Below are positions 42,428 to 52,595 of a stretch of DNA of 64,000 nucleotides, piece by piece; the first letter of the stretch is position 1; each line of letters begins with the position of its first letter. This DNA comes from Prochlorococcus sp. AG-347-J14 (lineage in GTDB: Bacteria; Cyanobacteriota; Cyanobacteriia; PCC-6307; Cyanobiaceae). The position numbers were made by a program, and so were the translations under genes. The notes beneath the pieces are model-generated. The model saw only the letters and a list, made by a program, of their open reading frames with translations. It was not told the DNA's origin and did no database searches. The stretch is from contig QCBU01000009.1 of assembly GCA_003281505.1 (NCBI GenBank), forward strand, positions 1 through 64,000, written 5' to 3'.

Positions 42428-44737
42428 TTAACTTTGTCCAACTCTGGCAATATCTAAAACATCTGCCATAGATTTAATTTGTTCAATTGTTTTGTGAAGT
42501 TGATTATAACTTTCAAGACCTACACAAAGATTTATAATAGCTGGTTTACCATAAGCAGTTTTAACATTGGCATCACTAACGTTTATACCTTTATCAGATA
42601 ACCGCATAAGAATATCTTTAAGAACTCCAACTCGATCAATTACTTCTATTCGTAGCTGAATTGGAAACTTATTATCGCTAGTTTTATTATCTTGATTCCA
42701 ACCGACAGGTAATCTTCTTTCTATTGGAATTGGCATTACATTTTCACAATCTTCCCTATGTATAGTTATCCCATGGTTGCCGAGCGACACAGTTCCGATA
42801 ATATCCTCGCCTGGGAGTGGCGAACAGCATTTACCTATTCTGTAATCAAGACCTTCTATCCCGGAAATTGGTGATTTAGCTGCTGTATTAGATTGATTAG
42901 TGGATAAATTATTATTACTTTTAAGAGATTTTGCTATTTCAGAGTCAGAATCATTTTTTACATCTTCTGTCTGTAATTTTATTTCTTCTCTTAGTCTGTT
43001 TAATACTTGATGCAAGGTTAAACCACCAAAACCAAGAGATGCAAGAAGGTCTTCAGTAGTTTTTAAATTGCATCGATTTGCAACTTTTTTCATGGCTTCA
43101 CTAGAAAGTAATGCTTCAAAACCGTTTCTACCTACTTCTTTTTCAAGTAAATCTCTACCTCTTTTAATCGTTTCATCACGATGGCTTTTCTTATACCATT
43201 GGCGAATTCTATTTTTAGCAGTTGGCGTAACTACAAAGTTCAGCCAATCCAAGCTTGGAGTAGCATTATTACTTGTCAAAATTTCTATGAAGTCACCATT
43301 TTGAAGTGCTGTAGATAATGGAGAAAGCTTTTCATTAATTCTTATTCCATTACAGTGATTTCCAACTTCAGAATGGATTCTGTAGGCGAAATCTATCGCG
43401 GTAGATCCTTTCCTTAAACCAACAACATCTCCTTTTGGAGTGATTACAAATACTTCTTCATCAAATAAATCTTCTTTAATTGAAGCTAAATAATCATTAT
43501 GATCCCTTTCATTACCTTCTTGTTGCCATTCTACTAATTGTCTTAGCCAATTAAATCTCTCGGCATTACTTTTAGCAGGAGAACCACCCTCTTTATATTG
43601 CCAATGAGCGGCAATACCATATTCAGCAATTTGATGCATCGAAGTAGTTCTAATTTGAACTTCAATAGGTCGATGTCTTCCAATCACAGAAGTGTGTAAG
43701 GACTGATATCCATTGGGTTTTGGTAATCCTATATAGTCTTTAAATCTACCTGGAATTGGTTTGAAAGTATCATGAACAACTGCTAAAGCTCTGTAACAAC
43801 TATCTGAATTGTCCATGATAATTCTTAGGGCAGCAACATCATAAATCTCGTGAAAATGCTTTTGTTGTCTTTCCATTTTGCTCCAGATGCCATAAAGATG
43901 TTTTGGCCTTCCTGTTATTTCAAAATTTTTCAAACCCGCTGAAATCAAGTTTTCCTTCATAAGATTCAAAGTTACTTTTAATCTTTTTTCTCTATCACTT
44001 CTTTTAACGGCGATTTGATCTTTAAGATCTAGATATTCTTTAGGCTCTAGAAATTTAAAAGCTAAATCTTCTAATTCCCATTTAAATCTGTTTATTCCTA
44101 GTCGATTAGCTAATGGTGCATAAATCTCTCTTGTTTCTCTCGCTATTCTTTGTTTTTTCTCATCATTTAGCCATTCAATTGTTCTCATGTTATGAAGTCG
44201 ATCTGCAAGTTTAACTAAGACAACTCTGATATCGCTGGCCATAGCCAAAAACATTTTCCTAAGATTTTCAGCTTGTGCTTCAGTCCTGTTGTTAAAGTGA
44301 ATGCCCCCTAATTTTGTTACACCCTCTACAAGTATTTTTACCTCTAATCCAAAATTTGTTTCTATTTCGGATAAATCAATGCCAGTATCTTCAACTACAT
44401 CATGTAAAAGGCCTGCAGCAATAACAGATGAACTAGCACCTATTTCTCTAAGGAGATTTGCAACAGCAACTGGGTGGATAATGTATGGCTCGCCGCTCGC
44501 ACGGAATTGTCCATCATGAGCTTTATAAGCAAGTTTAAAAGCCTTTACTATAAGGTTTTGATTCTCATCATTTTCTTTATTTGATTTTTCAAAATTATGA
44601 ATATCTTTAAGAAGCCAATCGGGAATGTTTATTTGATAATTCAAAGATTCACTTTCATATTTTTTATTTTCAGGCAAAATAGTTTTGGAAACTTCAATTT
44701 CGTTTTTTTCTTTTGAATTTGCAGCTGCCTCGGACAT
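42428..44737 (-). CDS. spoT: Bifunctional (p)ppGpp synthetase/hydrolase (Rsh)
   Basis: Stringent-response enzyme of 769 residues that makes and degrades (p)ppGpp. The HD hydrolase motif is intact (HDVVEDT, His112-Asp113 and Glu116-Asp117). The synthetase domain has YGIWSKMERQQ and the RFKD form of the activity motif, which in the family accompanies bifunctional enzymes, followed by KPNGYQSLHT. TGS (about 430-490) and C-terminal ACT domains are present. It is likely the cell's only long Rsh, but that cannot be verified from this window. Confidence 0.95.
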   Translation of the reverse strand: MSEAAANSKEKNEIEVSKTILPENKKYESESLNYQINIPDWLLKDIHNFEKSNKENDENQNLIVKAFKLAYKAHDGQFRASGEPYIIHPVAVANLLREIGASSSVIAAGLLHDVVEDTGIDLSEIETNFGLEVKILVEGVTKLGGIHFNNRTEAQAENLRKMFLAMASDIRVVLVKLADRLHNMRTIEWLNDEKKQRIARETREIYAPLANRLGINRFKWELEDLAFKFLEPKEYLDLKDQIAVKRSDREKRLKVTLNLMKENLISAGLKNFEITGRPKHLYGIWSKMERQQKHFHEIYDVAALRIIMDNSDSCYRALAVVHDTFKPIPGRFKDYIGLPKPNGYQSLHTSVIGRHRPIEVQIRTTSMHQIAEYGIAAHWQYKEGGSPAKSNAERFNWLRQLVEWQQEGNERDHNDYLASIKEDLFDEEVFVITPKGDVVGLRKGSTAIDFAYRIHSEVGNHCNGIRINEKLSPLSTALQNGDFIEILTSNNATPSLDWLNFVVTPTAKNRIRQWYKKSHRDETIKRGRDLLEKEVGRNGFEALLSSEAMKKVANRCNLKTTEDLLASLGFGGLTLHQVLNRLREEIKLQTEDVKNDSDSEIAKSLKSNNNLSTNQSNTAAKSPISGIEGLDYRIGKCCSPLPGEDIIGTVSLGNHGITIHREDCENVMPIPIERRLPVGWNQDNKTSDNKFPIQLRIEVIDRVGVLKDILMRLSDKGINVSDANVKTAYGKPAIINLCVGLESYNQLHKTIEQIKSMADVLDIARVGQS

Positions 44738-44791
44738 TTTATATTGCTTTAGATGTATTTTATTTATGTCTAGAAAAATTTGCTATAAATC

Positions 44792-46390
44792 ATGGAAAAA
44801 AATAAAGAAAAAATTATTGTAGTTAAAAATCTTACTGTTAAATATGGTCTAAAACAGCAACCTATTATCAAAAATTTTAATTTGGAAATAGATAGTGGAG
44901 ATCATTTGGCCATAATAGGACCTTCTGGATGTGGAAAGACCACTTTTGCAAAAACATTAGTAAATATATTGCCTGCAAAGGCCACTTCTAAAGGGTATCT
45001 ATCGATTTCTAATGTAGATCCTAGGAAAATTAATAACAAAGATGCACAATTATTTAGAAGAAAGAATTTTGGATTTATTTATCAAGACTCTATAAAAAAA
45101 CTTAATCCGCTAATGAGAGTTGGGGATCATTTATATGAATTATTTAAAACACATGATCAAACTAAATCATCTTTAGCTATTAAAAAATTAGTAAGAGAAG
45201 TTTTTCAAAAAGTCGGAATTGAAGAAAGTATACTTGATTCTTTCCCACATCAATTTAGCGGCGGAATGAGACAGAGAGTTTCTATAGCAATGGCACTTGC
45301 TTTGAAACCTAAATTATTAATAGCTGATGAACCTACAACAAGCTTAGATACCAAAACAAGTTTTGAAATTATGCAAGAAATAATTCATCTATGTAATGAA
45401 TTTGATACAACTTTAATTTTAATTAGTCATGATATTAATCTTGCAGCAAAGTGGTGTAAAAAAGTTGCAATAATTGAAAAGGGATCGATTGTTGAAAAAG
45501 GGAATATATTAGATATTTTTCAATCACCAAAATCAGATATCGGGAAAAAGTTAGTAAATGCTTCAAAAATAGTATTAGAACCAAGTACTAAAAATAATGC
45601 TCGAGATCAGATCGTTCTAGAGGTAAATAACCTAAGACATTGGTATAAATTAAATTCTTCAATTTTCATTAATAAATGGAATAAGGCTTTAAATGAAGTT
45701 AGTTTCAAGTTATATGAGAATGAGACTCTTGGAATAGTTGGTTCTTCAGGGAGTGGTAAAAGTACATTATGTAGAGCTTTAATTGGACTTCTTAAAGTAA
45801 GAGGTGGTGAAATCAAAATTTATGATAAAAATCATGCATCGAAAAAAAATAAATCTTTTAAAAAGAACTATAAAGTGCAAATTATTTTTCAAGATCCTTT
45901 TTCAAGTTTGAATCCGAAAATGACAATTAAAAGTATTTTGGAAGATATATTTTTTATTCAAAAAATTTCAGATAAAAGAAAAATCGAAAAAGAAATAAAA
46001 TTAATGTTTAGAAATTTGAATCTTCCCTTAAATAATGATTTTTTTAATTCTTATCCTAGCCAATTATCTGGTGGTCAATTGCAAAGAATTTCATTAGCCA
46101 GAGCGCTATTGTTGAAACCAAAAATTTTGATTTGTGATGAGAGCGTTAATATGTTGGATGCTTCAGTAAAAATAGAGATTCTTGAATTACTTAGAGTCTT
46201 GCAAGAAAAAATGAATTTAACGATTATCTTTATTACTCATGATTTGGGCATTGCTACAAGATTTTGTAATAGGTTGCTAGTTATGAATCACGGAAAGATA
46301 GTTGATGAAGGAGAAAGTTCTACAATATTCACTAAAACTCAAAACACGTATACAAAATCGCTTCTAAATTCCTCTTTGAATCTTATTTAA
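44792..46390 (+). CDS. Fused two-domain ABC transporter ATPase (DppD/DppF-type)
   Basis: A 532-residue protein with two ABC ATPase domains. Domain 1: Walker A GPSGCGKT (43-50), signature FSGGMRQ (155-161), Walker B LLIADEPT. Domain 2: Walker A GSSGSGKST (317-325), signature LSGGQLQR, Walker B ILICDESV. The arrangement resembles fused oligopeptide/nickel importer ATPases such as YejF. No permease or binding-protein gene is next to it, so the substrate is unknown. It is divergent from spoT, and its last 8 bp overlap rluD. Confidence 0.85.
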   Translation: MEKNKEKIIVVKNLTVKYGLKQQPIIKNFNLEIDSGDHLAIIGPSGCGKTTFAKTLVNILPAKATSKGYLSISNVDPRKINNKDAQLFRRKNFGFIYQDSIKKLNPLMRVGDHLYELFKTHDQTKSSLAIKKLVREVFQKVGIEESILDSFPHQFSGGMRQRVSIAMALALKPKLLIADEPTTSLDTKTSFEIMQEIIHLCNEFDTTLILISHDINLAAKWCKKVAIIEKGSIVEKGNILDIFQSPKSDIGKKLVNASKIVLEPSTKNNARDQIVLEVNNLRHWYKLNSSIFINKWNKALNEVSFKLYENETLGIVGSSGSGKSTLCRALIGLLKVRGGEIKIYDKNHASKKNKSFKKNYKVQIIFQDPFSSLNPKMTIKSILEDIFFIQKISDKRKIEKEIKLMFRNLNLPLNNDFFNSYPSQLSGGQLQRISLARALLLKPKILICDESVNMLDASVKIEILELLRVLQEKMNLTIIFITHDLGIATRFCNRLLVMNHGKIVDEGESSTIFTKTQNTYTKSLLNSSLNLI

Positions 46391-47342
46391 CTTTAAGAAC
46401 ACTTAGTAATTTTTGAAAATCTAATGGTAATTCTGATTCAAATATCATTTCTTTACCATTTATTGGATGTATAAGTCCAAGCTTAATGGCGTGTAAAGCT
46501 TGGCCATCTAATTTACATGGTAGTTTTTTACATCTTCCATATAACGGATCACCCACAATTGGATGATTAATGTGAGCGCAATGTACTCTTATTTGATGCG
46601 TTCGCCCCGTATCTAGTTTGAAACTCATTAATGAGTAATTGCCAAATCTTTCTTCTAATTTCCAATAGGTACAGGCATACCTTCCTGAAGTTTCTTCAAC
46701 TACTTTATATTTCAATCTATTTAATTTATCTCTGCCAATGTTTCCCACTATTTGGCCTTCTTCAGAATTCGGTGCTCCATGTATTACTGCAATATATTCG
46801 CGTGATGCTATTTTTTCTTTAATTTGTTTCTGGAGATTTACTAATGCCTCTTGGCTTTTTGCAACAACTATACATCCGGAGGTATCTTTATCTAATCTGT
46901 GAACAATCCCAGGTCTTAGTTTCCCATTAATTCCAGGTAGATCTTTACAGTGAAAAAGTAATCCATTCACTAAAGTTCCCGATTTGTGTCCAGGGGCTGG
47001 ATGAACAATTAGTCCTGATTGTTTATTAATTACTATGATGTGCTCATCTTCAAAAAGGATATTTAAATCCATTTTTTCAGGTTTCAAATAAATAAGAGGT
47101 TCTGGAGGAGGCATCCATATTTGAATATTGTCGCCATTTTTTAATGGGGTCTTTGCTTTCGCAGTCTTATAGTTTACAAGTACTAAACCTGAATTTATAA
47201 AATGTTGAATTCTTGCTCTACTTTGTTCTGGCCTTTTACTTACCAACCATCTGTCTAGCCTCATAGGAAGAGGTAGCTCATAAATAATTTCTATAAGCTC
47301 ACCTTCTCCAATGCCGAAAGAATTTTGATTATTTAATTCCAT
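46383..47342 (-). CDS. rluD: 23S rRNA pseudouridine synthase, RluD-like
   Basis: RluA-family pseudouridine synthase of 319 residues. An S4 RNA-binding domain (about 25-85, with RLDRWLVSKRPEQSRARIQH) precedes the catalytic domain, which has the signature HRLDKDTSGCIVVAKS with the catalytic Asp. The C-terminal region has DTGRTHQIRVHCAHINHPIV. RluD modifies helix 69 of 23S rRNA. The start overlaps the rbgA end by 10 bp, making a ribosome-maturation pair. Confidence 0.9.
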   Translation of the reverse strand: MELNNQNSFGIGEGELIEIIYELPLPMRLDRWLVSKRPEQSRARIQHFINSGLVLVNYKTAKAKTPLKNGDNIQIWMPPPEPLIYLKPEKMDLNILFEDEHIIVINKQSGLIVHPAPGHKSGTLVNGLLFHCKDLPGINGKLRPGIVHRLDKDTSGCIVVAKSQEALVNLQKQIKEKIASREYIAVIHGAPNSEEGQIVGNIGRDKLNRLKYKVVEETSGRYACTYWKLEERFGNYSLMSFKLDTGRTHQIRVHCAHINHPIVGDPLYGRCKKLPCKLDGQALHAIKLGLIHPINGKEMIFESELPLDFQKLLSVLKVK

Positions 47343-48205
47343 AGTGGGACTTCTAAAGCAATTTTACCCAGCATTTGATTTCTATAATCTTCCAATAACT
47401 TATGAGACATTCTCCTCTTATCGCCTGAGGTATGTTTTGAAGCTGCTTCGTCGATCCAAGCAGAAGGACTCTTAAAGCCTTTAGTAATATCAACTCCATA
47501 TCTATTAGATATCTGTTTAACTGAGATATTCGCATTCTTATCTTTGTTGAGAGTGGATATAATTTTGATAAATCCAACTGCGACACTCTCTATTTCATAA
47601 GCAGCTTCTCCAATATCGTCACACAGTGCAAGATTAAGTGCTGATTTTTGATCTTCTAAATTTGGAGGTATAACACCAGGAGCATCTAGCAGATCTATAC
47701 CACTTTCTAATTTTATCCATCTTAAATTACGAGTCACGCCTGCTTTCCTAGCGCTATCTACAACTCTTTTTTTTGCGATTCTATTAATTAATGCCGACTT
47801 TCCTACGTTTGGAAAACCAAGTGTAAGGGCTCTAATTGGCCTAATTCGCATTCCTCTAGAGAGTCTTCTATCGTCGATTGACGACCTAGAATCTTTGGCT
47901 GACCTACAAATTTCTTTAATCCCTATTCCTCTTTTAGCATCACACCAAAGAGGATATTGATCTTTAGCATTAAACCATTTATTCCAACTATTGATTGTAT
48001 TCGGGGAGATCATATCTGATCTGTTAATGACAAGAATATGTTTTTTATTATTAATCCATTTATTTAAGTGTGGATGTCCTGTTGACAAAGGAATTCGTGC
48101 ATCTCTAACTTCTATAACTAAATCTACTTTATTGATAACTTCAGATAATTTCTTTTCTGCTTTTGCGATATGGCCTGGGTACCATTGGATTTTGGGTATG
48201 TCCAC
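47333..48205 (-). CDS. rbgA: Ribosome biogenesis GTPase RbgA/YlqF
   Basis: Circularly permuted GTPase of 290 residues that acts late in 50S assembly. The G motifs occur in the permuted order: G4 NRSD (61-64), then G1 GFPNVGKS (130-137), then G3 DAPGV. N-terminal IQWYPGHIAKAEK is characteristic of the family. It is co-transcribed with rluD, and divergent from pgk with 212 bp between the two starts. Confidence 0.93.
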   Translation of the reverse strand: MDIPKIQWYPGHIAKAEKKLSEVINKVDLVIEVRDARIPLSTGHPHLNKWINNKKHILVINRSDMISPNTINSWNKWFNAKDQYPLWCDAKRGIGIKEICRSAKDSRSSIDDRRLSRGMRIRPIRALTLGFPNVGKSALINRIAKKRVVDSARKAGVTRNLRWIKLESGIDLLDAPGVIPPNLEDQKSALNLALCDDIGEAAYEIESVAVGFIKIISTLNKDKNANISVKQISNRYGVDITKGFKSPSAWIDEAASKHTSGDKRRMSHKLLEDYRNQMLGKIALEVPLWN

Positions 48206-48417
48206 TTCAATAAATCAAATAAAATTTTGTATTCCTTTCAGTTTTTATAACTTTCAAAAGTATTTACTTCTAAATTTTAGTATAAATTCAATAACTAAAA
48301 ATTTTTATAATCGTTAATTCTTAAAATTTATTAAGGCATAGGTAACAGTAACTACTTTTTAACCCAATAAGCCCAAATTAACGTTAGGGTCTTGAGATTA
48401 TAAATATAGCTTGTTTA
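48206..48417. other. Divergent rbgA-pgk intergenic region
   Basis: A 212-bp AT-rich spacer between two divergent starts. I see no tRNA, ORF or conserved RNA in it. A TATAAA sequence at 48399-48404 is a possible -10 element for pgk, but it would leave a leader of only a few bases, so it is weakly supported. Confidence 0.4.
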
Positions 48418-49626
48418 ATGTCAAAATTATCTCTTTCCAGTCTTGAGAAGACACATTTAGAGGGAAAAAAAGTTCTTGTAAGAGTAGATTTTAATGTTCC
48501 ATTAAATGAAGACGGTCAAATAACCGACGATACGCGTATTCGTGCAGCGATCCCAACTATTGAATATCTTATTAATCATTCTGCAAAAGTCATTTTAGCT
48601 GCTCATTTTGGTAGACCGAAGGGTCAGGTAAATGAAAAAATGAGATTAACTCCAGTAGCAGCAAGATTAAGTGAATTGTTGGGGCAAAATGTTGCTCTTA
48701 CTAACAGTTGTATTGGTGATGAAGCAGTTGCACAATCAAATAGCTTATCTAATGGAGATGTTCTTTTACTTGAGAATGTTCGTTTTTTTGGTGAAGAGGA
48801 AAAGAACGATCTGGAGTTTGCTGAAAAATTAGCATCACATGCAGATATGTATGTAAATGATGCTTTCGGTGCTGCTCATAGAGCCCATGCTTCAACTCAG
48901 GGTGTTACAAATTATTTAAGTCCCTCAGTAGCTGGATTCCTTTTAGAAAAAGAATTGAAATACCTACAAGGAGCAGTAGATTCCCCAAATCGTCCATTGG
49001 CAGCAATAGTTGGAGGGTCAAAGGTTAGTAGCAAAATAGGAGTACTTGATTCTTTACTAGATAAGTGTGACAAAATCATGATTGGGGGAGGTATGATTTT
49101 CACTTTTTATAAAGCTAGAGGTTTAGATGTCGGGAAGAGCCTTGTAGAAGAGGATAAACTTGAGCTTGCTAAAGATTTAGAAGCAAAAGCAAAAGCAAAA
49201 GGAGTAGAATTATTATTACCCACTGATGTTGTTTTGGCTGATGAATTTTCTCCTGACGCCAATAGTAAAATATCTCAAATTGATGCAATTAGTGGGAATT
49301 GGATGGGTTTAGATATTGGTCCAGATTCCATTAAAGTTTTTCAGAATGCTCTTGCAGAATGTAAGACAATTATTTGGAATGGTCCAATGGGAGTTTTTGA
49401 ATTTGATAAATTTGCAGATGGTACAAATGCAATAGCTACGACTCTTGCGGACTTAAGTGCTTTTTCTGAAGTTTGCACAATAATTGGTGGTGGAGATTCT
49501 GTTGCAGCAGTTGAAAAAGCAGGATTAGCTGAGAAAATGTCTCATATATCTACCGGAGGTGGGGCTAGTTTGGAACTTTTAGAAGGTAAAACTTTACCAG
49601 GTGTGGCTGCGTTAAACGACGCTTAG
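48418..49626 (+). CDS. pgk: Phosphoglycerate kinase
   Basis: Calvin-cycle and glycolytic kinase that interconverts 3-phosphoglycerate and 1,3-bisphosphoglycerate, 402 residues. The N-terminal [27 protein letters not shown] and the C-terminal nucleotide-binding [15 protein letters not shown] and [13 protein letters not shown] are intact. Its 3' end is one base from the convergent hypothetical gene. Confidence 0.98.
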   Translation: MSKLSLSSLEKTHLEGKKVLVRVDFNVPLNEDGQITDDTRIRAAIPTIEYLINHSAKVILAAHFGRPKGQVNEKMRLTPVAARLSELLGQNVALTNSCIGDEAVAQSNSLSNGDVLLLENVRFFGEEEKNDLEFAEKLASHADMYVNDAFGAAHRAHASTQGVTNYLSPSVAGFLLEKELKYLQGAVDSPNRPLAAIVGGSKVSSKIGVLDSLLDKCDKIMIGGGMIFTFYKARGLDVGKSLVEEDKLELAKDLEAKAKAKGVELLLPTDVVLADEFSPDANSKISQIDAISGNWMGLDIGPDSIKVFQNALAECKTIIWNGPMGVFEFDKFADGTNAIATTLADLSAFSEVCTIIGGGDSVAAVEKAGLAEKMSHISTGGGASLELLEGKTLPGVAALNDA

Positions 49627-49627
49627 G

Positions 49628-50362
49628 CTATATCTCATCAACAATATCAATGCTCTTTGTGAAAGTAATCATTCCCTCAGGATGAGCTATGATTCCTGAC
49701 CAAATTTGCATCCCTGGTATTGAAGGGGCTCTTGTAATTTTAAAAATCCCTCCAGACGCCAATGGTTCCAATAATATTTCTTGTTCAAACAATGAATTAA
49801 CTTGATGAGGTTTTATAGCTCCAGCAATAACCACTTCTTCAAGAGGCTTATTTAGAATTATATCGATATCGTATTTTGAACCAGTAAGAACTCTATCAGG
49901 AATTTTAAAACTAATATCTATTTTTTTATTATCGTTTCTTATTGTGGTGAATAAATTTTTGATAATCCCTTCACTTATTTTTCCATTTACGATTGAAAAT
50001 AAATAATCAAATTTGGATTCGAGTATATATATTTCTCCGTTAACTATTTTTTCCCCAGAAACTTTTATTCGCAAAATATCTTCATCTGGAATATTAGATT
50101 TTAATCTTTTGATCTTCCATTTGCTGTTAGGGAAATCATTAATAATCTTTGAAAATTGTTTTGGAATATTTTGGTTTTCATCATTTCTAAAATTTTTTTT
50201 AATAAACTCTAAGTCTCGCTTATTTAATGAGGTTTCTAAATTTCTTATAAAATCAACTTTTAATGTTTGCGTTATTGCTGAATAGGGGAGAATAAGATAA
50301 ATAAATAAGTAGAGAGGGAATCCTATATTTCTGAATAAGTTTAAATTCAACATATTTATCAT
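49628..50362 (-). CDS. Secreted or membrane-anchored hypothetical protein
   Basis: A 244-residue protein with an N-terminal hydrophobic segment (about 12-30, GFPLYLFIYLILPYSAI) that looks like a signal peptide. The first part of the mature region (about 35-130, charged and helical, with FIRNLETSLNKRDLEFIKKN) is followed by a beta-rich C-terminal domain (KIDISFKIPDRVLTGSKYDI). I recognise no enzyme motif and no family. It is probably periplasmic and conserved in its lineage, judging by ordinary composition; function unknown. Confidence 0.65.
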   Translation of the reverse strand: MINMLNLNLFRNIGFPLYLFIYLILPYSAITQTLKVDFIRNLETSLNKRDLEFIKKNFRNDENQNIPKQFSKIINDFPNSKWKIKRLKSNIPDEDILRIKVSGEKIVNGEIYILESKFDYLFSIVNGKISEGIIKNLFTTIRNDNKKIDISFKIPDRVLTGSKYDIDIILNKPLEEVVIAGAIKPHQVNSLFEQEILLEPLASGGIFKITRAPSIPGMQIWSGIIAHPEGMITFTKSIDIVDEI

Positions 50363-50394
50363 TTATTATTTTCATTCTACTAATTTAAGTTTTT

Positions 50395-51486
50395 ATGTCT
50401 AAAAAAAATAATTTATTAGTTGCAGCTAGTGGAACAGGAGGCCATATTTTTCCAGCTTTAGCAGTTTCTAAAGAGGTGGAAGATGAGTGGAATATTCATT
50501 GGTTGGGTATTCAGCAAAGACTTGATGCGAATTTGATTCCCCAAAAATATAATTTGAAGACTTTGAATTTAAAGACACCAAGAAAAAATATTTTTTTGCT
50601 TTATCAATATATAAAAATTTTAATGTCAACTTTCCAAATAATTAGGATCTTAAAAGAAAAAAAAATTAACTTGGTTTTTACTACTGGAGGTTATATATCT
50701 GCCCCTACTATTGTTGCTTCAAAACTACTCAGGATACCTGTCATTATTCATGAATCAAATTTAATTCCAGGAATGGTCACGAAATATTTTGGTTTTTTGT
50801 GTAACTATGTTTTTCTAGGATTTAAGAAAACAAATTCTTATTTAAGACATTGTAAAACTATTTTCACTGGGACTCCTTTAAGAGATCAATTCTATAAATC
50901 CCATCCCTTGCCAGAATGGGTCCCAAAAGGAAAAGGACCTCTTTTGATTGTTATGGGAGGTAGCCAAGGAGCAAAAGCTATAAATCAAATTCTTAACGAA
51001 TCTCTTGAATTTTTAATGAAAAAACAGTTTCGGATAGTTCATATTGTTGGCCAATCTAATCAAAAACCTTTTCATTTAAAAAACTCCAAAAATTATATTC
51101 AAAAGAAATTTACTAATGAAATAGCAGCTTTAATTCAAAACTGTGATCTTGTAATATCGAGATCTGGAGCAGGAACAATCAATGAATTGATGGAGGCTGA
51201 AAAACCTTCAATTTTAATTCCATATCCAGATTCTAAAAATAATCATCAGGAGAAAAATGCCATGATTCTTGCTGCAAGTGGAGGCTCAGTTTTAATCAAT
51301 CAGAATAAAATGTCTAAAGAAGTTTTTGAAGAAACTCTCGAAAGAATTTTTAAAATAAAATCAAAAAAGGGAAAAAATCATTATGAAATATTAGATCTAA
51401 TGAGGAAGAATATGGAAAATAATAATAAAATTAAATCTAAAAATGAGATAAAAAATTATATTAATTATTTTTTAAAGGAATTCTGA
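50395..51486 (+). CDS. murG: UDP-GlcNAc:lipid I transferase MurG
   Basis: GT28-family glycosyltransferase that converts lipid I to lipid II in peptidoglycan synthesis. The 363 residues have the N-terminal SGTGGHIFPALA (12-23), IHESNLIPG, and the C-terminal UDP-GlcNAc-binding segment with MGGSQGAKAIN and SRSGAGTINELMEAEKPSIL. It overlaps the convergent aminotransferase gene by 22 bp. Confidence 0.95.
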   Translation: MSKKNNLLVAASGTGGHIFPALAVSKEVEDEWNIHWLGIQQRLDANLIPQKYNLKTLNLKTPRKNIFLLYQYIKILMSTFQIIRILKEKKINLVFTTGGYISAPTIVASKLLRIPVIIHESNLIPGMVTKYFGFLCNYVFLGFKKTNSYLRHCKTIFTGTPLRDQFYKSHPLPEWVPKGKGPLLIVMGGSQGAKAINQILNESLEFLMKKQFRIVHIVGQSNQKPFHLKNSKNYIQKKFTNEIAALIQNCDLVISRSGAGTINELMEAEKPSILIPYPDSKNNHQEKNAMILAASGGSVLINQNKMSKEVFEETLERIFKIKSKKGKNHYEILDLMRKNMENNNKIKSKNEIKNYINYFLKEF

Positions 51487-52586
51487 ATTTCTTCACATAA
51501 AAGAGTGTTATTTTTTCTATTCTGCAGACTTATTCTTGCCCACTTTTCGTCAAGAAATCTAAATGAAGTGCATTCTCTAAGCAATATTCCCTTATTTTCT
51601 AAGTATTTTATATTTGGCGCCAAGGATGTTTCACTTTCTATTAAAAAAAAGTTGGTTGAAGAGTTATGAATTTTAAGGTTCTCTATTTTTAATAATTTTT
51701 CAAATACTCTCTTTTTTTCAATATTTATCCAGCTGTGAATCTGTTTTGTCCACTGTTTATAGAATTTCTTATTACTTAGTAGATCAATTCCGGCTTTAAT
51801 AGAAAATGAATTTAAAGGCCAAGGATCTCTATTTATTTCCCATTGTTTAAGTTTTTTCGATGAGCCAATAACGTAACCTAACCTAAGACCAGGAATATTG
51901 AAGATTTTGGTCAAGCTTCTCAAGACTAATAAATTATCAAATCTTTTAGTTAATGGTATTAAAGATTCTTTCTCTCCATTAGGTGTTATCGATAAGAAAG
52001 CTTCATCGCAGATAACTAATTTATATTTTTTCACAACTTCCTCCAATGAATTCTTTTCCCATAATTGGCCGGTAGGGTTATGTGGATTTGTGATCCAAAT
52101 AACATCACCTTTTGGATGAAGCGGAAATGATTGAGGAAAAATATCATTCCAGTTTTTTGGTAATTCGCAATGTATAAAATTGCTATTCCAACAATTTAAA
52201 GATCTTTCATAATCAACAAATGATGGAGAAGGGATACAACTTATTCCGAATTTGGATGCTTCATAACCTGCCCAGGTTATTAATTCAGAAGCTCCATTTC
52301 CAGGCAATATATTGTCTGGATTTATCCCATGAAATTTGCCGATTATTTCTTTCAGATCACTCAAGTTTCTTTCTGGGTAATATCTAAAGCTAAGATTTTT
52401 AATTTCCGCATTTATTGAATCTATTAGTATTTGAGGGGGATCAAAGGGTACTAATGATGCACTTGCATCAATGATTTCGGATGGTAATAAATTTAATTTT
52501 TTCGCAGTTGCATATACATTTCCACCGTGCTTCAAGTTTGATCCTTGCATGGCTAACGTTGAGTAAAAATGAGGTTCATTATTCAT
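51465..52586 (-). CDS. CobC/CobD-like PLP aminotransferase or decarboxylase
   Basis: A 373-residue class I PLP enzyme. The N-terminus HGGNVYATAKKLNLLPSEII and the following DASASLVPFDPP resemble CobD/CobC, which forms the aminopropanol side chain of cobalamin from threonine phosphate. NPHNPTGQL (167-175), CDEAFLS and SLTKIFNIPGLRLGY with Lys227 support the fold. A HisC-like role is an alternative. Its neighbours (murG, pyrD) do not decide. It overlaps murG's 3' end by 22 bp. Confidence 0.75.
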   Translation of the reverse strand: MNNEPHFYSTLAMQGSNLKHGGNVYATAKKLNLLPSEIIDASASLVPFDPPQILIDSINAEIKNLSFRYYPERNLSDLKEIIGKFHGINPDNILPGNGASELITWAGYEASKFGISCIPSPSFVDYERSLNCWNSNFIHCELPKNWNDIFPQSFPLHPKGDVIWITNPHNPTGQLWEKNSLEEVVKKYKLVICDEAFLSITPNGEKESLIPLTKRFDNLLVLRSLTKIFNIPGLRLGYVIGSSKKLKQWEINRDPWPLNSFSIKAGIDLLSNKKFYKQWTKQIHSWINIEKKRVFEKLLKIENLKIHNSSTNFFLIESETSLAPNIKYLENKGILLRECTSFRFLDEKWARISLQNRKNNTLLCEEIQNSFKK

Positions 52587-52595
52587 TGTCTGATT

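Noticed and set aside
47991..48317. 108-codon plus-strand frame opposite rbgA that enters the rbgA-pgk spacer
   Set aside because: Most of it is antisense to conserved RbgA and the remainder has no protein-like conservation that I recognise.
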